Assembly (NCBI GenBank): GCA_026075535.2
Contig: AP026547.1
Span: 4,898,001-4,962,000, forward strand
DNA: 64,000 nt
Direction of reading: 5' to 3'
Source of the DNA: Tricholoma matsutake
Taxonomy: Eukaryota; Basidiomycota; Agaricomycetes; Agaricales; Tricholomataceae
The first letter of the stretch is position 1, and the number at the start of each line of letters is the position of its first letter. Shown one piece after another: positions 34,165 to 45,805 of the stretch. The translations under genes were made by a program, and so were the position numbers. The notes under the pieces were generated by a model. The model worked only from the letters and a program-made list of their open reading frames with translations, was not told where the DNA came from and did not search any database.

Positions 34165-35361
34165 TGATAGGTTGTCTCCTTGGCTCAAAGGCCGATTCAC
34201 CATTACAACCACATTCTATGTAATCACATCGGCTAACTCCCATGAGGTCCCAGAAGCAGCACGACCACTCCCGACCAAGTCTACCAAGCACGATATTGTA
34301 TTGACTGTGTTGAAACATAACCAGTGACATTGATCATACTTAGAAACCACATCGCACAACTTTAGGACTACCTTGAAATGCCCTAAGATCCCTCTGAACA
34401 AACATCAAATATCCCCAATCAACCTCGAACAACCATGAATGCGATTGAACATCATCAACCATCGTCGAGCGCTATCGATCAATATCGAGAAACTACGAGC
34501 AACATCGGATGCCACATTTGTTATCTAAATGGGGAATACCATGCGCCAGGAAGTATTCCGACTCATGCTCAAACCTGCTGATAGTAGGTCAGCCTCGTTC
34601 CAAGTCCCTATCGTGTACAGAACCCACTGGATGGATTATTGTGAGACTTACCACAGTTTATACACAAAGGACAGTCTCTTTTTAGTTCTATACCCTTTAT
34701 TACTCCTTCATCATATGATATCTCTCTTTCTTGTTCAGATTCCAGTCTCCTTTTGGCCTCGTGTCTTAACTCATATCTCTTGCCTCATGTTCTACACATG
34801 TTTCTTATACCATTTTAGGAAGTTTCTTTATAACATATAAAACTCTGTAGTATCTACTGAAAAATACAAGAAATTGTCTTCACCTATTGTCTCGTATAAA
34901 GTTCTAAGAATCAGATCTATCCTCTAAAAACAATCTAAGCTTCTATGAGTTTTCTTGATCAACGAGAAACCTCTGCGACCATCGTCGTCCTCAATCTTCC
35001 TACGATCCTCTGATCATTAGCACTAGCAACCATTCCAACACTTCCTAGCCATTGGCTATAGCCTTCGTATACTATCAACCTATCGAAAGGTCCTTGGAAT
35101 TCACACTTCGACCATCAACGATAAAACTCGTTCACCATCAATCTTGTCGATTGTCCTCAATATCGATCGATACCCCATCAGACCACGTCAAACACCTTCA
35201 TCTCTTATAGAACTACCTTTACAACTAGTACCAACTAGTTGTCCTCCCATAGGTTGGACCATGAACATTTGGAACATCTCGCACCCTTCCTCTGACTCGT
35301 GCAAATATCATTGGTTGCCTCATTGGCTGTTTTGGTGGTTTTCCCGGGTTGAGTATCATCA
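34165..35361 (+). mobile_element. Solo LTR D, Gypsy TGATAGGTC family (1197 bp)
   Basis: TGATAGGTTGTCTCC to GTTGAGTATCATCA, flanked by ACGT (34161-34164 and 35362-35365). It aligns along most of its length with the LTRs at 49051-50236 and 58784-59969, so it is the closest relative of the complete element. Confidence 0.9.
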
Positions 35362-35540
35362 ACGTCTATCCCCATTAACCTTATTTCCACCTCCCACAGC
35401 CTTCCTTCCCTGATGTTCCATGTCACCTCATTCTCTCCCATTTTCCCCTCCTTCCATGGTCCTCCCATACCCTTTCCATTGGAGTTCAATGACCCAAACA
35501 AAAACCCTGTGTATACTAAATTTTCCCTACTGCAGCAGTT

Positions 35541-35810
35541 ATCAATTTGATTGTGGCACATGAGAACATCGAGACAAATGGCGGAGATGACATGGACAAC
35601 ATGGACAATATACCCATCAAGCCTCACCCAACTCGTCGTGATGTTCTCAAGGCAGTATCAACCATCAACAAATACATTAACAAATTAAATGACCCCATCA
35701 CATGCAAAGTTGAAGGTATTTTGGGCTCATTCAATAGGCAGCTCTGCCTTGATGAGACCAGGAGCATGAAGGCCATGGTCTTGACAGACTTCTTCCAGAG
35801 ATTATAGACC
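35541..35810 (+). pseudogene. C-terminal piece of a pogo/Tigger-like DDE transposase
   Basis: The frame reads PTRRDVLKAVSTINKYINKL and EGILGSFNRQLCLDETRSMK, then LTDFFQRL, a pattern I know from the C-terminal end of basidiomycete pogo/Tigger-like (DDE-1, CENP-B-related) transposases. No catalytic domain is left upstream; solo LTR D ends just before it. About 200 bp downstream, GGAGTTGACTGTA at 36002-36014 is the complement of a Tigger-like CAGTCAACTCC terminus, which supports the assignment. Confidence 0.5.
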
Positions 35811-36239
35811 ATCCACTCAAATTAGTCTACAGGCATGTTTATAATGTAGTTTAACATTGTTCTGCCATCACCCAATTTTTTACAGATTTTTTACATTTTC
35901 CTGCAATTTTTCAAGTCCATTTTTACCATCTCCCTTGAAACCCATGACCCCTCGTAACCCATACCCCCTGCCATCCACTGACAGGTATGGGTTAAGAAGG
36001 AGTTGACTGTATCATAAAGATATCCACTGTGTGGATCCATACATGTGCACACTCATGGTATGTGTGCTATTTTGACTCATTTCAGGTAGCTGATTGTAAC
36101 TCAGCATGCAATTACTATCTGACTTGGCTAAAGAGATTCATCAGCTGCTTCTTCCATCACTCATGGGTCAATTCTTGTATGATCAGTTACATCCTGATGG
36201 ACCACACACCTCCCCATAATTTACAGCAAAATCTCCATC

Positions 36240-36734
36240 TTTCACTCAGCCATTGCCACCTTCTATGCCCTGAGTGATCCATCCAGCATTCATGGAATGC
36301 GCTGTGAGTGCATCCGATCAACACCTCTATGGTGAGGAACATGGCCCCATCATGACTGTGTGTATGTTGCAGAGGATGAAAAGAAAGCAGGGATGAGAGG
36401 GATGAGTGTGGTGAGGGTGCAGCTGTTGTTTTCCTTTGAGTACAATGGGACAGTATATTTGTGTGCTTTAGTGGAATGGTTTCAGAAAGTTGGAAGATCT
36501 CCCAATGCCAATACTGGAATGTGGAAGGTTAAGCCAGAGATTACAAACCATTGCAGAGTCACTTCAGTTCTTCATCTTGATATGTTATTGTGCAGGACAC
36601 ATTTATTGCCAGCTTTCGATATTTCTAATGGACCACTTTCTCTTGATTTTCACTATTACTACTCACTTGATGCCTTTGAGGCATTCTTTGTCAACAAGTT
36701 TATTGATCATCATGCTAACGAGATAGCTTTTTAA
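36240..36734 (+). pseudogene. Plavaka-type transposase, 3' part
   Basis: The frame reads EDEKKAGMRGMSVVRVQLLF, SFEYNGTVYLCALVEWF, LHLDMLLCRTHLLPAFD and DAFEAFFVNKFIDHHANEIAF, the conserved end of Plavaka-type proteins. An intron-like GTGAGT...TTGCAG segment (about 36305-36371) precedes it. It has the same orientation as the 5' part at 28506, so both could be remains of one element split by later insertions. The middle is missing, so this is not proven. Confidence 0.6.
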
Positions 36735-36872
36735 TAGTTGTGTAATGTTCTGCAATACACAAAAACAACATAAAGTAGTCAAAAAAGCACCTGAAAAAAG
36801 TTGAACCAAGTGGTTCCAGAAAAAAGCCTGAATAAGCCTTAGAAAAAGAGGATGTAATTTTACTGATGACTA

Positions 36873-37135
36873 GCGGTCAAAGTAGGGTGATTATTGCATG
36901 ATTATGTACAAAAAATTGTGACAATAATCCAAACCACCTTGACTGTGACAGTTATTGAGCATGATTACTTTGGCCACGATTCTTTTGACAGGTTCATGAT
37001 CTTCTGATGTAAGCAAAATGTAACCAGATCGAATAATTGGCTCCAATAATCCAAATAATCATCGAATCGATTCTGCTTATCTGTGTCCCAAAAATCATGG
37101 ACATAATCAGCAGATAATTGCCCTACTTTGACCGC
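36873..37135. mobile_element. 263-bp MITE with ~26-bp inverted ends and TA flanks
   Basis: Left end GCGGTCAAAGTAGGGTGATT; right end is the complement of GCGGTCAAAGTAGGGCAATT. TA lies on both sides. The interior is AT-rich and has no frame. Confidence 0.85.
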
Positions 37136-37284
37136 TACTAATAGATGTCACCTACCTTATTCCTTCTTTGAAGTTCTTTTGTTACAGTTTTGGATCGGGC
37201 CCCAGTAGGTCAAAATTTATGTAAGGATAAAAATTGAGAATTTGGCTGCCAGATACTATTCCTGGCGCTGGGTTTGAAAGTGGG

Positions 37285-37640
37285 TTTGAAAGTGGATCCT
37301 AGTACAATCAAGATTGTGCTCAGTCTCTGTATAAGTGACTAATATTAATGTGTACAGTGTACTGTACCTAGTACAATCAAGATCGTGCTGTAGGTACAGT
37401 AAGTATGGATCAATAAACAAGTAATTAATGAAGCTCACCTCAGTCTCTGTATAAGTGACTGAGGTGGTAAAGTAACTACCAAACATATATATATGTATTC
37501 TGTGTAACAAAGGATGGGTATGAATAAAAATGAGACAAGGGGGAACTGTGCCATGGATTGACCCGTGTATCAAAGGGAATGCTAAAAATAGCACACACAT
37601 CAAACACATCAAAAGCGAGACTCACAGTGCAATCTCAACA
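37285..37640 (-). repeat. Copia 3' LTR
   Basis: Ends in AATCTCAACA on the plus strand; its outer end reads TTTGAAAG where the other copy has TGTAGAAAG. It carries a 7-bp insertion (GTACAGT-like) relative to the other LTR. Confidence 0.9.
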
Positions 37641-37721
37641 CTCCTCCTCACTGTGAATACTCCTCCTCGCATGGAATCGCATTAACATAGTCCAAGATGG
37701 TTTCTAAGAAAGGCAAATTGT

Positions 37722-40040
37722 TTAGGGTCCAAGGCCTTTGTGAACATTATCGTGGGTGTTGATGTAATCAATAGTAAGGTCACCTGATTGGACGCGCTCT
37801 CGCAGGAAATAATATTTAATGTCGATGTGCTTAACACAAGAATGAAGTAATGGGTTTTTGGATAAAATCCTGGTAGTGTTGTTGTCGCAAAAGATAGTGG
37901 TAGGGAAATTCTGATGGAGGTCAATTGCATGTAGTAGAGTATGCAACCATATACATTCCTTCACACTCTCAAATGCTGCAATGTATTCTGCCTTGCAAGT
38001 AGATGCTGCCACAACCTTCTGTTTTTGTGCTGCCCAAGATACCGCACCCGATCCAAGGGAGCATATGTAACCCCCAACACTACAACAAGTGTCGAGGCAA
38101 TTAGCCCAGTCAGAGTCACTATAAGCACACAAGATAATTAGAAGGTGACCACCCAGATAAAGCTTCAGGTCTCTGGTTCCTTTTAGGTATCGAACCAGCC
38201 GTATAGCAGCATTCCAGTGCTCAAGTGAGTATGAGCTGAGATACTGAGAGAGCTGTTGTACTGCATATGAAATATTGGGACGAGTAGATATTGCCAAGTA
38301 AAGCAAACATCCAATAAGAGAGCAGTAAGGTAGTTTGGCAAGAGCGTTCCTGGCATCCAGCGACATGGTTTGCTGATCAAGGCATTGTAGTTTTGAACCA
38401 GGCTCTAGGAGAGCAGAAACTGGGTGAGCATCCTTTTGACATTGTTCCACAATTTTGTCAATAAGTGCGGTTTGTGAGAGCGCTACAGTATGCGCGTTCC
38501 TGTCTCAGGTGACAGCAATACCCATAATAAACTGTGCTGTCCCCAATTCAGATATAGTCCATACCTCACACATTTGATTTTTAAAATGCTCACTTTCATC
38601 CTTGGTGTCCATGATGGCTAAATAATTGTCAACGTGAACAGCAGCAATTATCATACCAGTGTCGGTTTTGCGGTAATAGACACAGGATTCACAAGAAAGA
38701 CAGGCGAATCCCCAATTGAGCATTTGTGCTAGTGTTGCCACCGCTCAGCTGCATTTTTTTGCTACTTTGGGAAATAAAATAGCTAAAATTCTGAAAATAT
38801 TTGAGGACCTAGATCACATGATAAGCCGAGGGGTCCTCTGCCAACTCTAAGTGATCCGACCACCGGTTCCCACATTATGTAAGTGGCTTAAAATGCGGCT
38901 TAGCAAGCCACCATCCAAGCCACTTAAATAACATGGGAACTGGTGGTCAGATCACTTGGAGTTGGCAGAGGACCCCTCAGCTTATCATGTGATCTAGGTC
39001 CTCAAATATTTTCGGAATTTTAGCTATTTTATTTCCCAAAGTAGCAAAAAATGCGGCTGAGCCATGGCAACACTAAAATTTTGTGTGTTGAGAGTTTGAT
39101 TCCAAATACATCTGCTCTGCTTCATACCGTACAGGCCACACTGGAGCTGCCAAACCCAGTCCTCCTTGCCTGGCTCCTTGAATCCTGTAGGTTGCTGCAT
39201 ATATTGAATTTTGTCATCCGGGAGTGAGCCATAGAGAAAAGTGGTTTTTATATCTATTTGTTGTGCATCCCATCCGAGAGAGGCAGCGATGTGTAGGAGA
39301 ATTTGCCAAGATTCCATCCATGCAGTCAGTGAGGTGGTTTTAGTGTAATCCCTGCCATAAATCTGCTCATGACCTCTGAAAACAAGGTGTACCTTCCACC
39401 TGATAGCGGTGCCCGCTTCATCATGCTTGATATGGAAGACAGGTTTCCCATGTCTAATATGCTTCCCTGGTGGGACCTTGGACCGAGGCATCAACTTATA
39501 GACTCCCATCTCCTTCAATGAGTTCAATTCACCACAGTACCCATGTTCCCAATGCGCTGCATCAGCTGAGTTCTTGGCCTCATCCCAAGTTTTTGGCTCA
39601 TCCTCAAATTGAAGTGATTCTGGATCAAAATCTGCCATTTCTGAGATCAGGGCCTGAAGTTGATGCACCTGATCGCCCAGATCAAGATTATGAAATGATT
39701 GACAAAGTTCTTCAATGACATCATGATTATGATCAGTGGATTGATTTGGAACATGGTCTGATCTGGCAGCGACAAGTGCAGCCCGACGTTCCCGCCGTGC
39801 CTCCTTGATCTGAGCAGTGCTTTCCAGAGAGTCATGCATGGCAGCAGCAGTTCTGGTAACTGCAGGGCCACCATTAAGATTCTTCTCAGTGGGTATCATC
39901 ATGCAGGTTGATTGATGTATTGACTGGGCCGGTGGTGTTAGCGGCAGGGCTGTGTTATGAGAATGCGCATCAGGGACAACAGAATCATGAACAGACTCAT
40001 CATCAACATCATTTTGTAAAATGGGACCCAGGAAGGGGGG
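37722..40040 (-). pseudogene. Copia reverse transcriptase and RNase H
   Basis: Minus strand. RT: AHWEHGYCGELNSLKEMGVYKL, GKPVFHIKHDEAGTAIRWKV, DAQQIDIKTTFLYGSL (catalytic Asp), WQLQCGLYGMKQS, then a MITE (38730-39075), then NWGFACLSCESCVYY and AAVHVDNYLAI. The last should be VDD, so one catalytic Asp is Asn here. RNase H (38450-37722): RPNISYAVQQLSQYLS, SDSDWANCLDTCCSVGGYI, STCKAEYIAAFESVKECIWL, with the acidic residues kept. Stops: TGA at 40038-40040 and at 38502-38504, both where Arg fits. It cannot make active enzyme as it stands. Confidence 0.9.
38730..39075. mobile_element. Palindromic hAT-like MITE (346 bp) in Copia RT
   Basis: TAGTGTTGCCACCGCTCAGC at the left and its near-complement at the right; the inverted repeat continues almost to the centre, so the whole element can fold back. 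The flanking duplication is imperfect (ATTTGTGC against a diverged copy). Removing it restores the RT order from TLNTQ to LNWGF. Confidence 0.85.
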
Positions 40041-42000
40041 TCAGCTCCCAACGGAGTCTATATTTCCATCCTCCTGTAGCATGGTGGGTGGGGGCAGTAA
40101 ATGGCCATCATGGCTTTCAAGGAATCTGACATGATATGAGCTATGGAACTTATGCATGGCGCAGTCATCACATCGGTATGACTTTGATTTGAGGTCATAA
40201 CCTACCAAGATGCATTCAATTGACTGCTCATAAATCTTGGGATTATCCTTCTTGGGGATAAGTACAAATGCCCTGCATCCAATTTTGTGAAGGTAAGAGT
40301 AGTCAGGTTTTCTCTCGTACCATAATTCCCAAGGTGTTAGGCCTGCAAGGGAACGTGTTGTAGTCTTTGCATGTAAATGAGCAGCCATGAGGTAGAATTT
40401 GTCCCACAGATAAGAGGGCAGTCCTGCATAAATTTGCATTGTGCATACTTTAGCCATTAGTGTTCTATGCATTCGCTCAACATGGCCTATATGTGCAGAA
40501 GTGTAAGGAGCCGTGAAGTGTTGATCGGTACCCCTAGTCTTCAACCAGCTCTCCATTTTGAGTGATTTAAGTTCACCATTATCAGTGATATAGGTTTTGA
40601 CCTTGAGTCCAGTTTAGTGTTGCCACTGGCTCAGCTGAGGTTTTTCAATAAAATGGCTATAGCATACCAGATAAATTTCCTAAATTCACTAGGATATTTG
40701 AGCATATGGACAAGCCCATAAGCCGAGGGGTCTTCTGCCAACATTATCTGATCGGATCCCCTGTTCCTGACTTATTCACTCAGCTTTGATTTCAAGCTGA
40801 GCCATCAAGCCGAATTTTGTTTATTAAATAACTCAGGGACAATTGATCGGTTCAACTAATTTTGGCAGACAACCCCTTGGCTTATGGGCCCATCCACATG
40901 CTCAAATAACTTGGTGAACTTAGGAAATTTACCTGGCATGCTATAGCCATTTTATTGAAAAACCTCGGCTGAGCCAGTGGCAACACTAGTCCAGTTTCGT
41001 TCTCCCGAACAAGCTCCCAAGCCCTGAGTTCAGGAAAAGCATTGTGTTTATTTTTTAAGGGTATAGACCATGGGAAGGAAGTGTAGTCATCTACTATATC
41101 CATGATATAATGGTTGCCTGCTCGCGATGCCACAGCATGTGGCCCAGATAGGTCCACCCACACCTTTTCCAGTTTCCTTGTCACTTTATGATCATCCTTC
41201 CTGATGTTTCTTGGGAACTGGTGTTTTTGTCTGCTTGCCAAGAACACATGAATCACATTTAGGCAATTTTGGGAAAGAGGCAAGTGGCGCACTAGTGAGA
41301 GCACCCTTCTTGGCCATATCCCAGAGAGCCTGGTAGTTCATGTGACCCAGACGGCGATGCCAAGTTTCGAGAGCAGGGGACTTGTGAACTGCGAGCACGT
41401 GATCAACCTTGGCTGATGGAATATTAAGTGTGTAAAGTTTCCTGGAGAGGCAGGTGCCATGAGCAATGAAAGCACTGGAGGATTTGTCAGTGACCCAACA
41501 GGCATCAGCATCAAAATGAGCGACAGCATTAGAGTCATCTGCAAGTGTGCCCACTGATATTAACCGAACTGCCAAGTTTGGGATGTAGAAAGCATTACAT
41601 AAGACAATTGATGCGCCCCAGGCTATTCTTAGTTGTATATCTCCGACACTGATGGTGGCAATAAATGAACCGCCAATGCCTTTGACAGAATGAGGTGGAA
41701 TGGGCACAGGCTAAGAAAATCAGATCTGTTGGGGGATGTATGGATTGTTGCCCCAGAGTCAATGATAAAGGGGAGATCATCCAAGGTAATACATGAGCAT
41801 TGAGTCTGGTTAAGGGGCTCCACAGTGAGAGCAATGTCATCAAGGGGTAAAGTATGGTGCTTCCAGTCAACAGTGGTAGTAGGCTCCTCCTCAACAGCAA
41901 GCCATCCCTTGTACTCTATGATGTCAGGGGAGTCAACAAATAAAGGGTCGTGAGCAAGTCCTGCAAATTCCGGCACAGGCAGGGTTGATGCCTCGCAGCC
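40041..42000 (-). pseudogene. Copia protease and integrase
   Basis: Minus strand. Retropepsin motif PFIIDSGATIHTS; then the pre-integrase zinc finger ETWHRRLGHMNYQAL ... CDSCVLGKQTKTPVP (H-x-H...C-x2-C type). Integrase core: KVWVDLSGPHAVAS (Asp), a MITE at 40615-40988, then YITDNGELKS (Asp) and SAHIGHVERMHRTLM (Glu), followed by the C-terminal WDKFYLMAAHLHAKTTTRS. Small indels shift the frame near 42000 and near 41700. Confidence 0.88.
40615..40988. mobile_element. Palindromic hAT-like MITE (374 bp), TSD GTCCAGTT
   Basis: Ends TAGTGTTGCCACTGGCTCAG and its complement, flanked by perfect GTCCAGTT (40607-40614 and 40989-40996). Most of its length is one inverted repeat. Its termini match the MITE at 38730-39075. 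Confidence 0.93.
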
Positions 42001-42010
42001 TCAGAGTCGA

Positions 42011-42913
42011 TCATGACAGTGAATGCTCGACCTTCACAGTGACAGGAACCTTGGAGGTACTAGTGGGCAGTGGTTTCTTTACATGAGCCGCCCTGCAAGT
42101 GGTGATCGATTCCTCCAGTGACTTCCCAGCCATACCACCACCAGGTTTAATGCAGTACTGCTTCGTGTGCCCCTGCTTCCTGCAGTTTGTGTTGGTACAA
42201 GTCAGTGCGTTAGGGAACCTGGAAGGCTTGGGCTGTGCCACAAGAGCGATGTGGGTTTTAGAATCATTGCAGTAATCATTCTCAAGTAGGGATTGCTTAT
42301 TCTCCAGGAATAACTGGATATCCTTAGAACTGTATAGAGCTTCAATAGAGGAAGCAGCAATGTCTCAAGAAATAATGGAGCTGGCATGGGGAAAATTGTC
42401 ACTAAGGGAATTGAGTAGAGCAATGCAGCAGAGGAGGTCAGCTTTTATGTCACCCATAGCAAAGGTGTGTTCTATTAACGCACAAATTTTTTTTGCTGTC
42501 TCAGGGAGTGGCATGTCCTTTGTGCATTGTATGGAGAGCGCTTGTTGCAGAAGCTGAACCCGGCATACCGGCCCTTCCTTCTGATGGTGGTCCTGAAGGA
42601 TCTTCCAATTGACCTCAGGGCCCTTCTTCATGTCCAGGAATTGCCATTCAGAGGAAGAAACACTGGATGCAATAAAAGCATATGCAAGGCAGGAATTCAC
42701 CCTCCAGTTGGCAAGCACACGGAGCTCGGTAGGGGTGGGCTCAGGTATATCACCCATAACATACTCGTAAAGGCCATTTAGAGATAAAGCAATAATGATT
42801 TTCTCGCACCATTCTTTGTAATTAGATTTGAGTTTGTCGAGCTTCTCCCCAGTATATTGTACAGAAAGTTTGATAAGAGAAATGGATGGGGGGTCAATAG
42901 TATCAGTACCCAT
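42011..42913 (-). pseudogene. Copia gag with zinc knuckle
   Basis: Starts at the first ATG, MGTDTIDPPSI (42913). Typical Copia gag segments follow: YTGEKLDKLKSNYKEWCEKI, EWQFLDMKKGPEVNWKILQD, LCCIALLNSLSDNFPHASS. A TGA near 42363 interrupts SSIIS-DIAAS where Arg fits. The knuckle reads CTNTNCRKQGHTKQYC (C-x4-C-x4-H-x4-C). Confidence 0.88.
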
Positions 42914-43122
42914 GGTAGGAAACAATGGTTAGTGGACGATGAATTGTCAAAGGGAGAATATGGAAATGCGATGGTAGATGAGCAGGGTTTGTGAAAGACA
43001 AAGGGCTGATCCGAGATGAAAGTGATCAGGGAAACGGATCAAAAAGATATGATGTAGTGGAACGTCGAGTGGCTAGGATACTTGATTCCATTGTTTAAAA
43101 ACAATGGGAGTGGCCCATAACC

Positions 43123-43473
43123 TGTAGAAAGTGGATCCTAGTACAATCAAGATTGTGCTCAGTCTCTGTATAAGTGACTAATATTAATGTGTACTGTACC
43201 TAGTACAATCAAGATCGTGCTGTAGGTACAGTAAGTATGGATCAATAAACAAGTAATTAATGAAGCTCACCTCAGTCTCTGTATAAGTGACTGAGGTGGT
43301 AAAGTAACTACCAAACATATATATATGTATTCTGTGTAACAAAGGATGGGTATGAATAAAAATGAGACAAGGGGGAACTGTGCCATGGATTGACCCCGTG
43401 TATCAAAGGGAATGCTAAAAATAGCACACACATCAAACGCATCAAAAGCGAGACTCACGGTGCAATCTCAACA
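43123..43473 (-). repeat. Copia 5' LTR
   Basis: TGTAGAAAGTGGATCC to AATCTCAACA on the plus strand. Inside it, the sequence next to the LTR on the minus strand (GGTTATGGGCCACTCC) is the likely primer-binding site. Confidence 0.88.
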
Positions 43474-43478
43474 GTGGG

Positions 43479-44213
43479 TAAGTGTTTGAAGACTCAATAT
43501 TAAACCTTGTTCCTGCAGGTTCTGGACCTCAGGACTTTCGGGATCAGTGCCCACAGTATGTGTTAGTATGCCTATGAATTTCATTTGAAGGAAGTCTATA
43601 AAGCTTTGGTGAAACTACAGGAATGGTAAGTGAAAATACTCCTGTGAGAAATCGGTATCTGGACTATCTCTACACTGCTCGATAAGGGGAGCTTTTTTAT
43701 ATTCATGATCCTTATGTAGAATACAAGCTCTCCGCAAATTCCTGGGGCCAACCACCAACTGTGGCATGCTGGACAGCGAGTTTGAAAGGAGCGTGACAGA
43801 TATTGCTAATCGAATTGCTATCTACGGTTATTTGTTTACTGATGGCTCGCCTGACGGACAGTAGATCAGGGAGTGACTGATGTGACTGATTTTTTTCAAA
43901 CACCCACCTTTTGCAACTCGCGACGCCGGCAGGGTGCTGCCCACTATATGTCTAAACATTTTTTACATAGATGGATGTAGGAGAACCATATGTACCTCCC
44001 AAAAGATCCCGAGGCCAAAATTCGCGGGGAAGCACAATTCCGAGACGAGTTTTCAAAACTTTCAAACACTACCCAACGATAGTACGATTCGGATAAAAAT
44101 CCGGGTCTGGAGCCTCAATGGCCTGCCGTGCCGTCCCGGGCCCCGGGCCCCGGGTAAGAATGTCCCGTGCTGGTAAGGTTACTTACGCGACAGTGACACC
44201 CACCCCTCACCCC
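43479..44213. promoter_or_regulatory. Upstream region of the racemase gene
   Basis: No gene is supported. A 20-bp palindromic G/C tract, CCCGGGCCCCGGGCCCCGGG, lies near 44136-44155, about 60 bp before the ATG. I cannot name a factor that binds it. Confidence 0.35.
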
Positions 44214-45805
44214 ATGGCTTTAGCTGGTCTTCGCGTAGTTGAGGCTAGTGTTCTTTGCTTCGATGAGCTTCAATATCTCACCATAGGTCTAGTTCGCTGG
44301 TCTAGCCCCAGCCCCGTTTGCTGGATTAATCCTTGCGGACAATGGTGCTTCTGTGGCGCGTATTGATAAACCCTCGTCTGTCTCACAAGACGTCCTATGT
44401 CGCGGCAAGCGATCTATTGCAATAAACCTAAAGATCCCCAGTGGCCTGGAGACGGTGAAGAAATTACTTTCAAACGCGGATGTAGTAATAGAGCCCTTCA
44501 GACCTGGTGTGATGGAGAAGCTTGGACTTGGACCGAGAGTTTTCCATGGAAACGGCAAACATAAGGGACTTAATGAGAAGCTTATCTATGCAAGGATGTC
44601 AGGGTGAGTCTCCGTTACGCTTCTGCTGATCAAATGGTGAGGGTTAATTATGCTCAGATTTCCGAGATCAGGTACTTCGTACCCCACCTGATCTTGAAAG
44701 ATGACTACATATGAACCCCTGCAGGTCGCCACAAGGCCATGGCCGGTCAGTAATGAGGAAACGGAAGATGTTGTTTACTGATGCTCTAGAGTAAGGCCAC
44801 GATGTCAACTATGTAGCTCTCAGTGGAGTGCTCTCAGTAAGTATTTCACATGTTATTTTTTCTTCTCTCCCGTCATCCCCTGCGTCCACCGTGACACTCA
44901 GATCCTTCCCGGCCATGGAAAACCGAATTTTCCGTTGAATATCCTGGCTGATCTTGCTGGCGGAGGGTTATTATGTGCATTGCTAATTCTGCTTGCGTTG
45001 ATCGAGCGGGAAAAGATCGGGCGTGGACAGGTTGTGAATGCAGATATGGTTTGGTTCTGGTTGTCCTGTTGCTGAAATGGTGCCCATGCACTTCTTTGCA
45101 GGTTTCTGGGACTCGTTACGTTTCTACACTTCCCCTCCTGCAGGCCATGCTTCCAAGCTCACCTTTATTTGGCAACGAAAGGGGTAAAAACCTGCTGGAC
45201 GGAGGGGCTCCTTTCTATGATGTATACATCTGCAAAGATGGCCGTTTCATGTCCGTTGCATGTCTGGAGCCACAATTTTTCAAGGAGTTCATCCGGTTAT
45301 TTGTGGATGCTCTCCCTCAAGGATTTAGCATACAGAACGGATGGAAACCGACGACCAGCTCACATGGAGAACAGGATGAATGGCCGAACCTGAAAGAATT
45401 TCTCGAAAAGGGCTTCAAGACCAATACTAGGGATTATTGGTCTGGCATCTTTCATGGTAACTCGGACATCGAGCCTCGTTTGCACGACCTAATTATCCAT
45501 TGCGTGTTATAGGATCAGATGCGTGTGCGTTGCCAGTCCTTACTCCACTGGAAGCACACACGTTGGCAGGTGCAGACGTGCCTCTTCCTGCTGCACATTT
45601 GCAAATACCAGGATCGCAATCGCTGCCAATAGTGCAGCGTGGTGATGCAAGTGACCCCTTTCTTCAACCCGGGAAGCATACTCGCGAAATTCTAGAAGAA
45701 CTTGGTTTGAATGAGGAGGAGAAGAGACAGCTAGCATTGGACGGTGCGATTGGTGAAGAGGCTCGGTTTTACATTCCGGTTCGCACCAGCCTGAGCAAGC
45801 TATGA
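44214..45805 (+). CDS. Alp-ha-methylacyl-CoA racemase (CoA-transferase family III), peroxisomal, 8 exons
   Basis: Converts the (2R)-methyl branch of acyl-CoA to (2S) so that beta-oxidation can go on. Exons: 44214-44243, 44293-44603, 44658-44671, 44725-44745, 44796-44836, 44902-45048, 45102-45456, 45513-45805; total 1212 nt, 403 aa, open throughout. The first exon [10 protein letters not shown] joins [31 protein letters not shown] carries the catalytic His and [11 protein letters not shown] the catalytic Asp of this family. The protein ends SLSKL, and SKL is the classical PTS1. The third exon has only 14 nt. The first intron (44244-44292, 49 nt) appears to use a GC donor (GCTAGT). A Copia element lies 740 bp upstream, so the gene is an island between transposons. 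Confidence 0.93.

Larger units (their letters stand above)
37285..43473 (-). mobile_element. Copia LTR retrotransposon, 6.2 kb, TSD GTGGG
   Basis: Direct LTRs at 37285-37640 and 43123-43473 differ by a few indels and two CpG changes. GTGGG flanks the whole element (37280-37284 and 43474-43478). Internal order on the minus strand is gag, protease, integrase, RT, RNase H, the Copia order. Two palindromic MITEs are inserted in pol. Confidence 0.95.

Noticed and set aside
39470..39718. Plus-strand frame opposite Copia RT
   Set aside because: Shadow of the RT coding strand.
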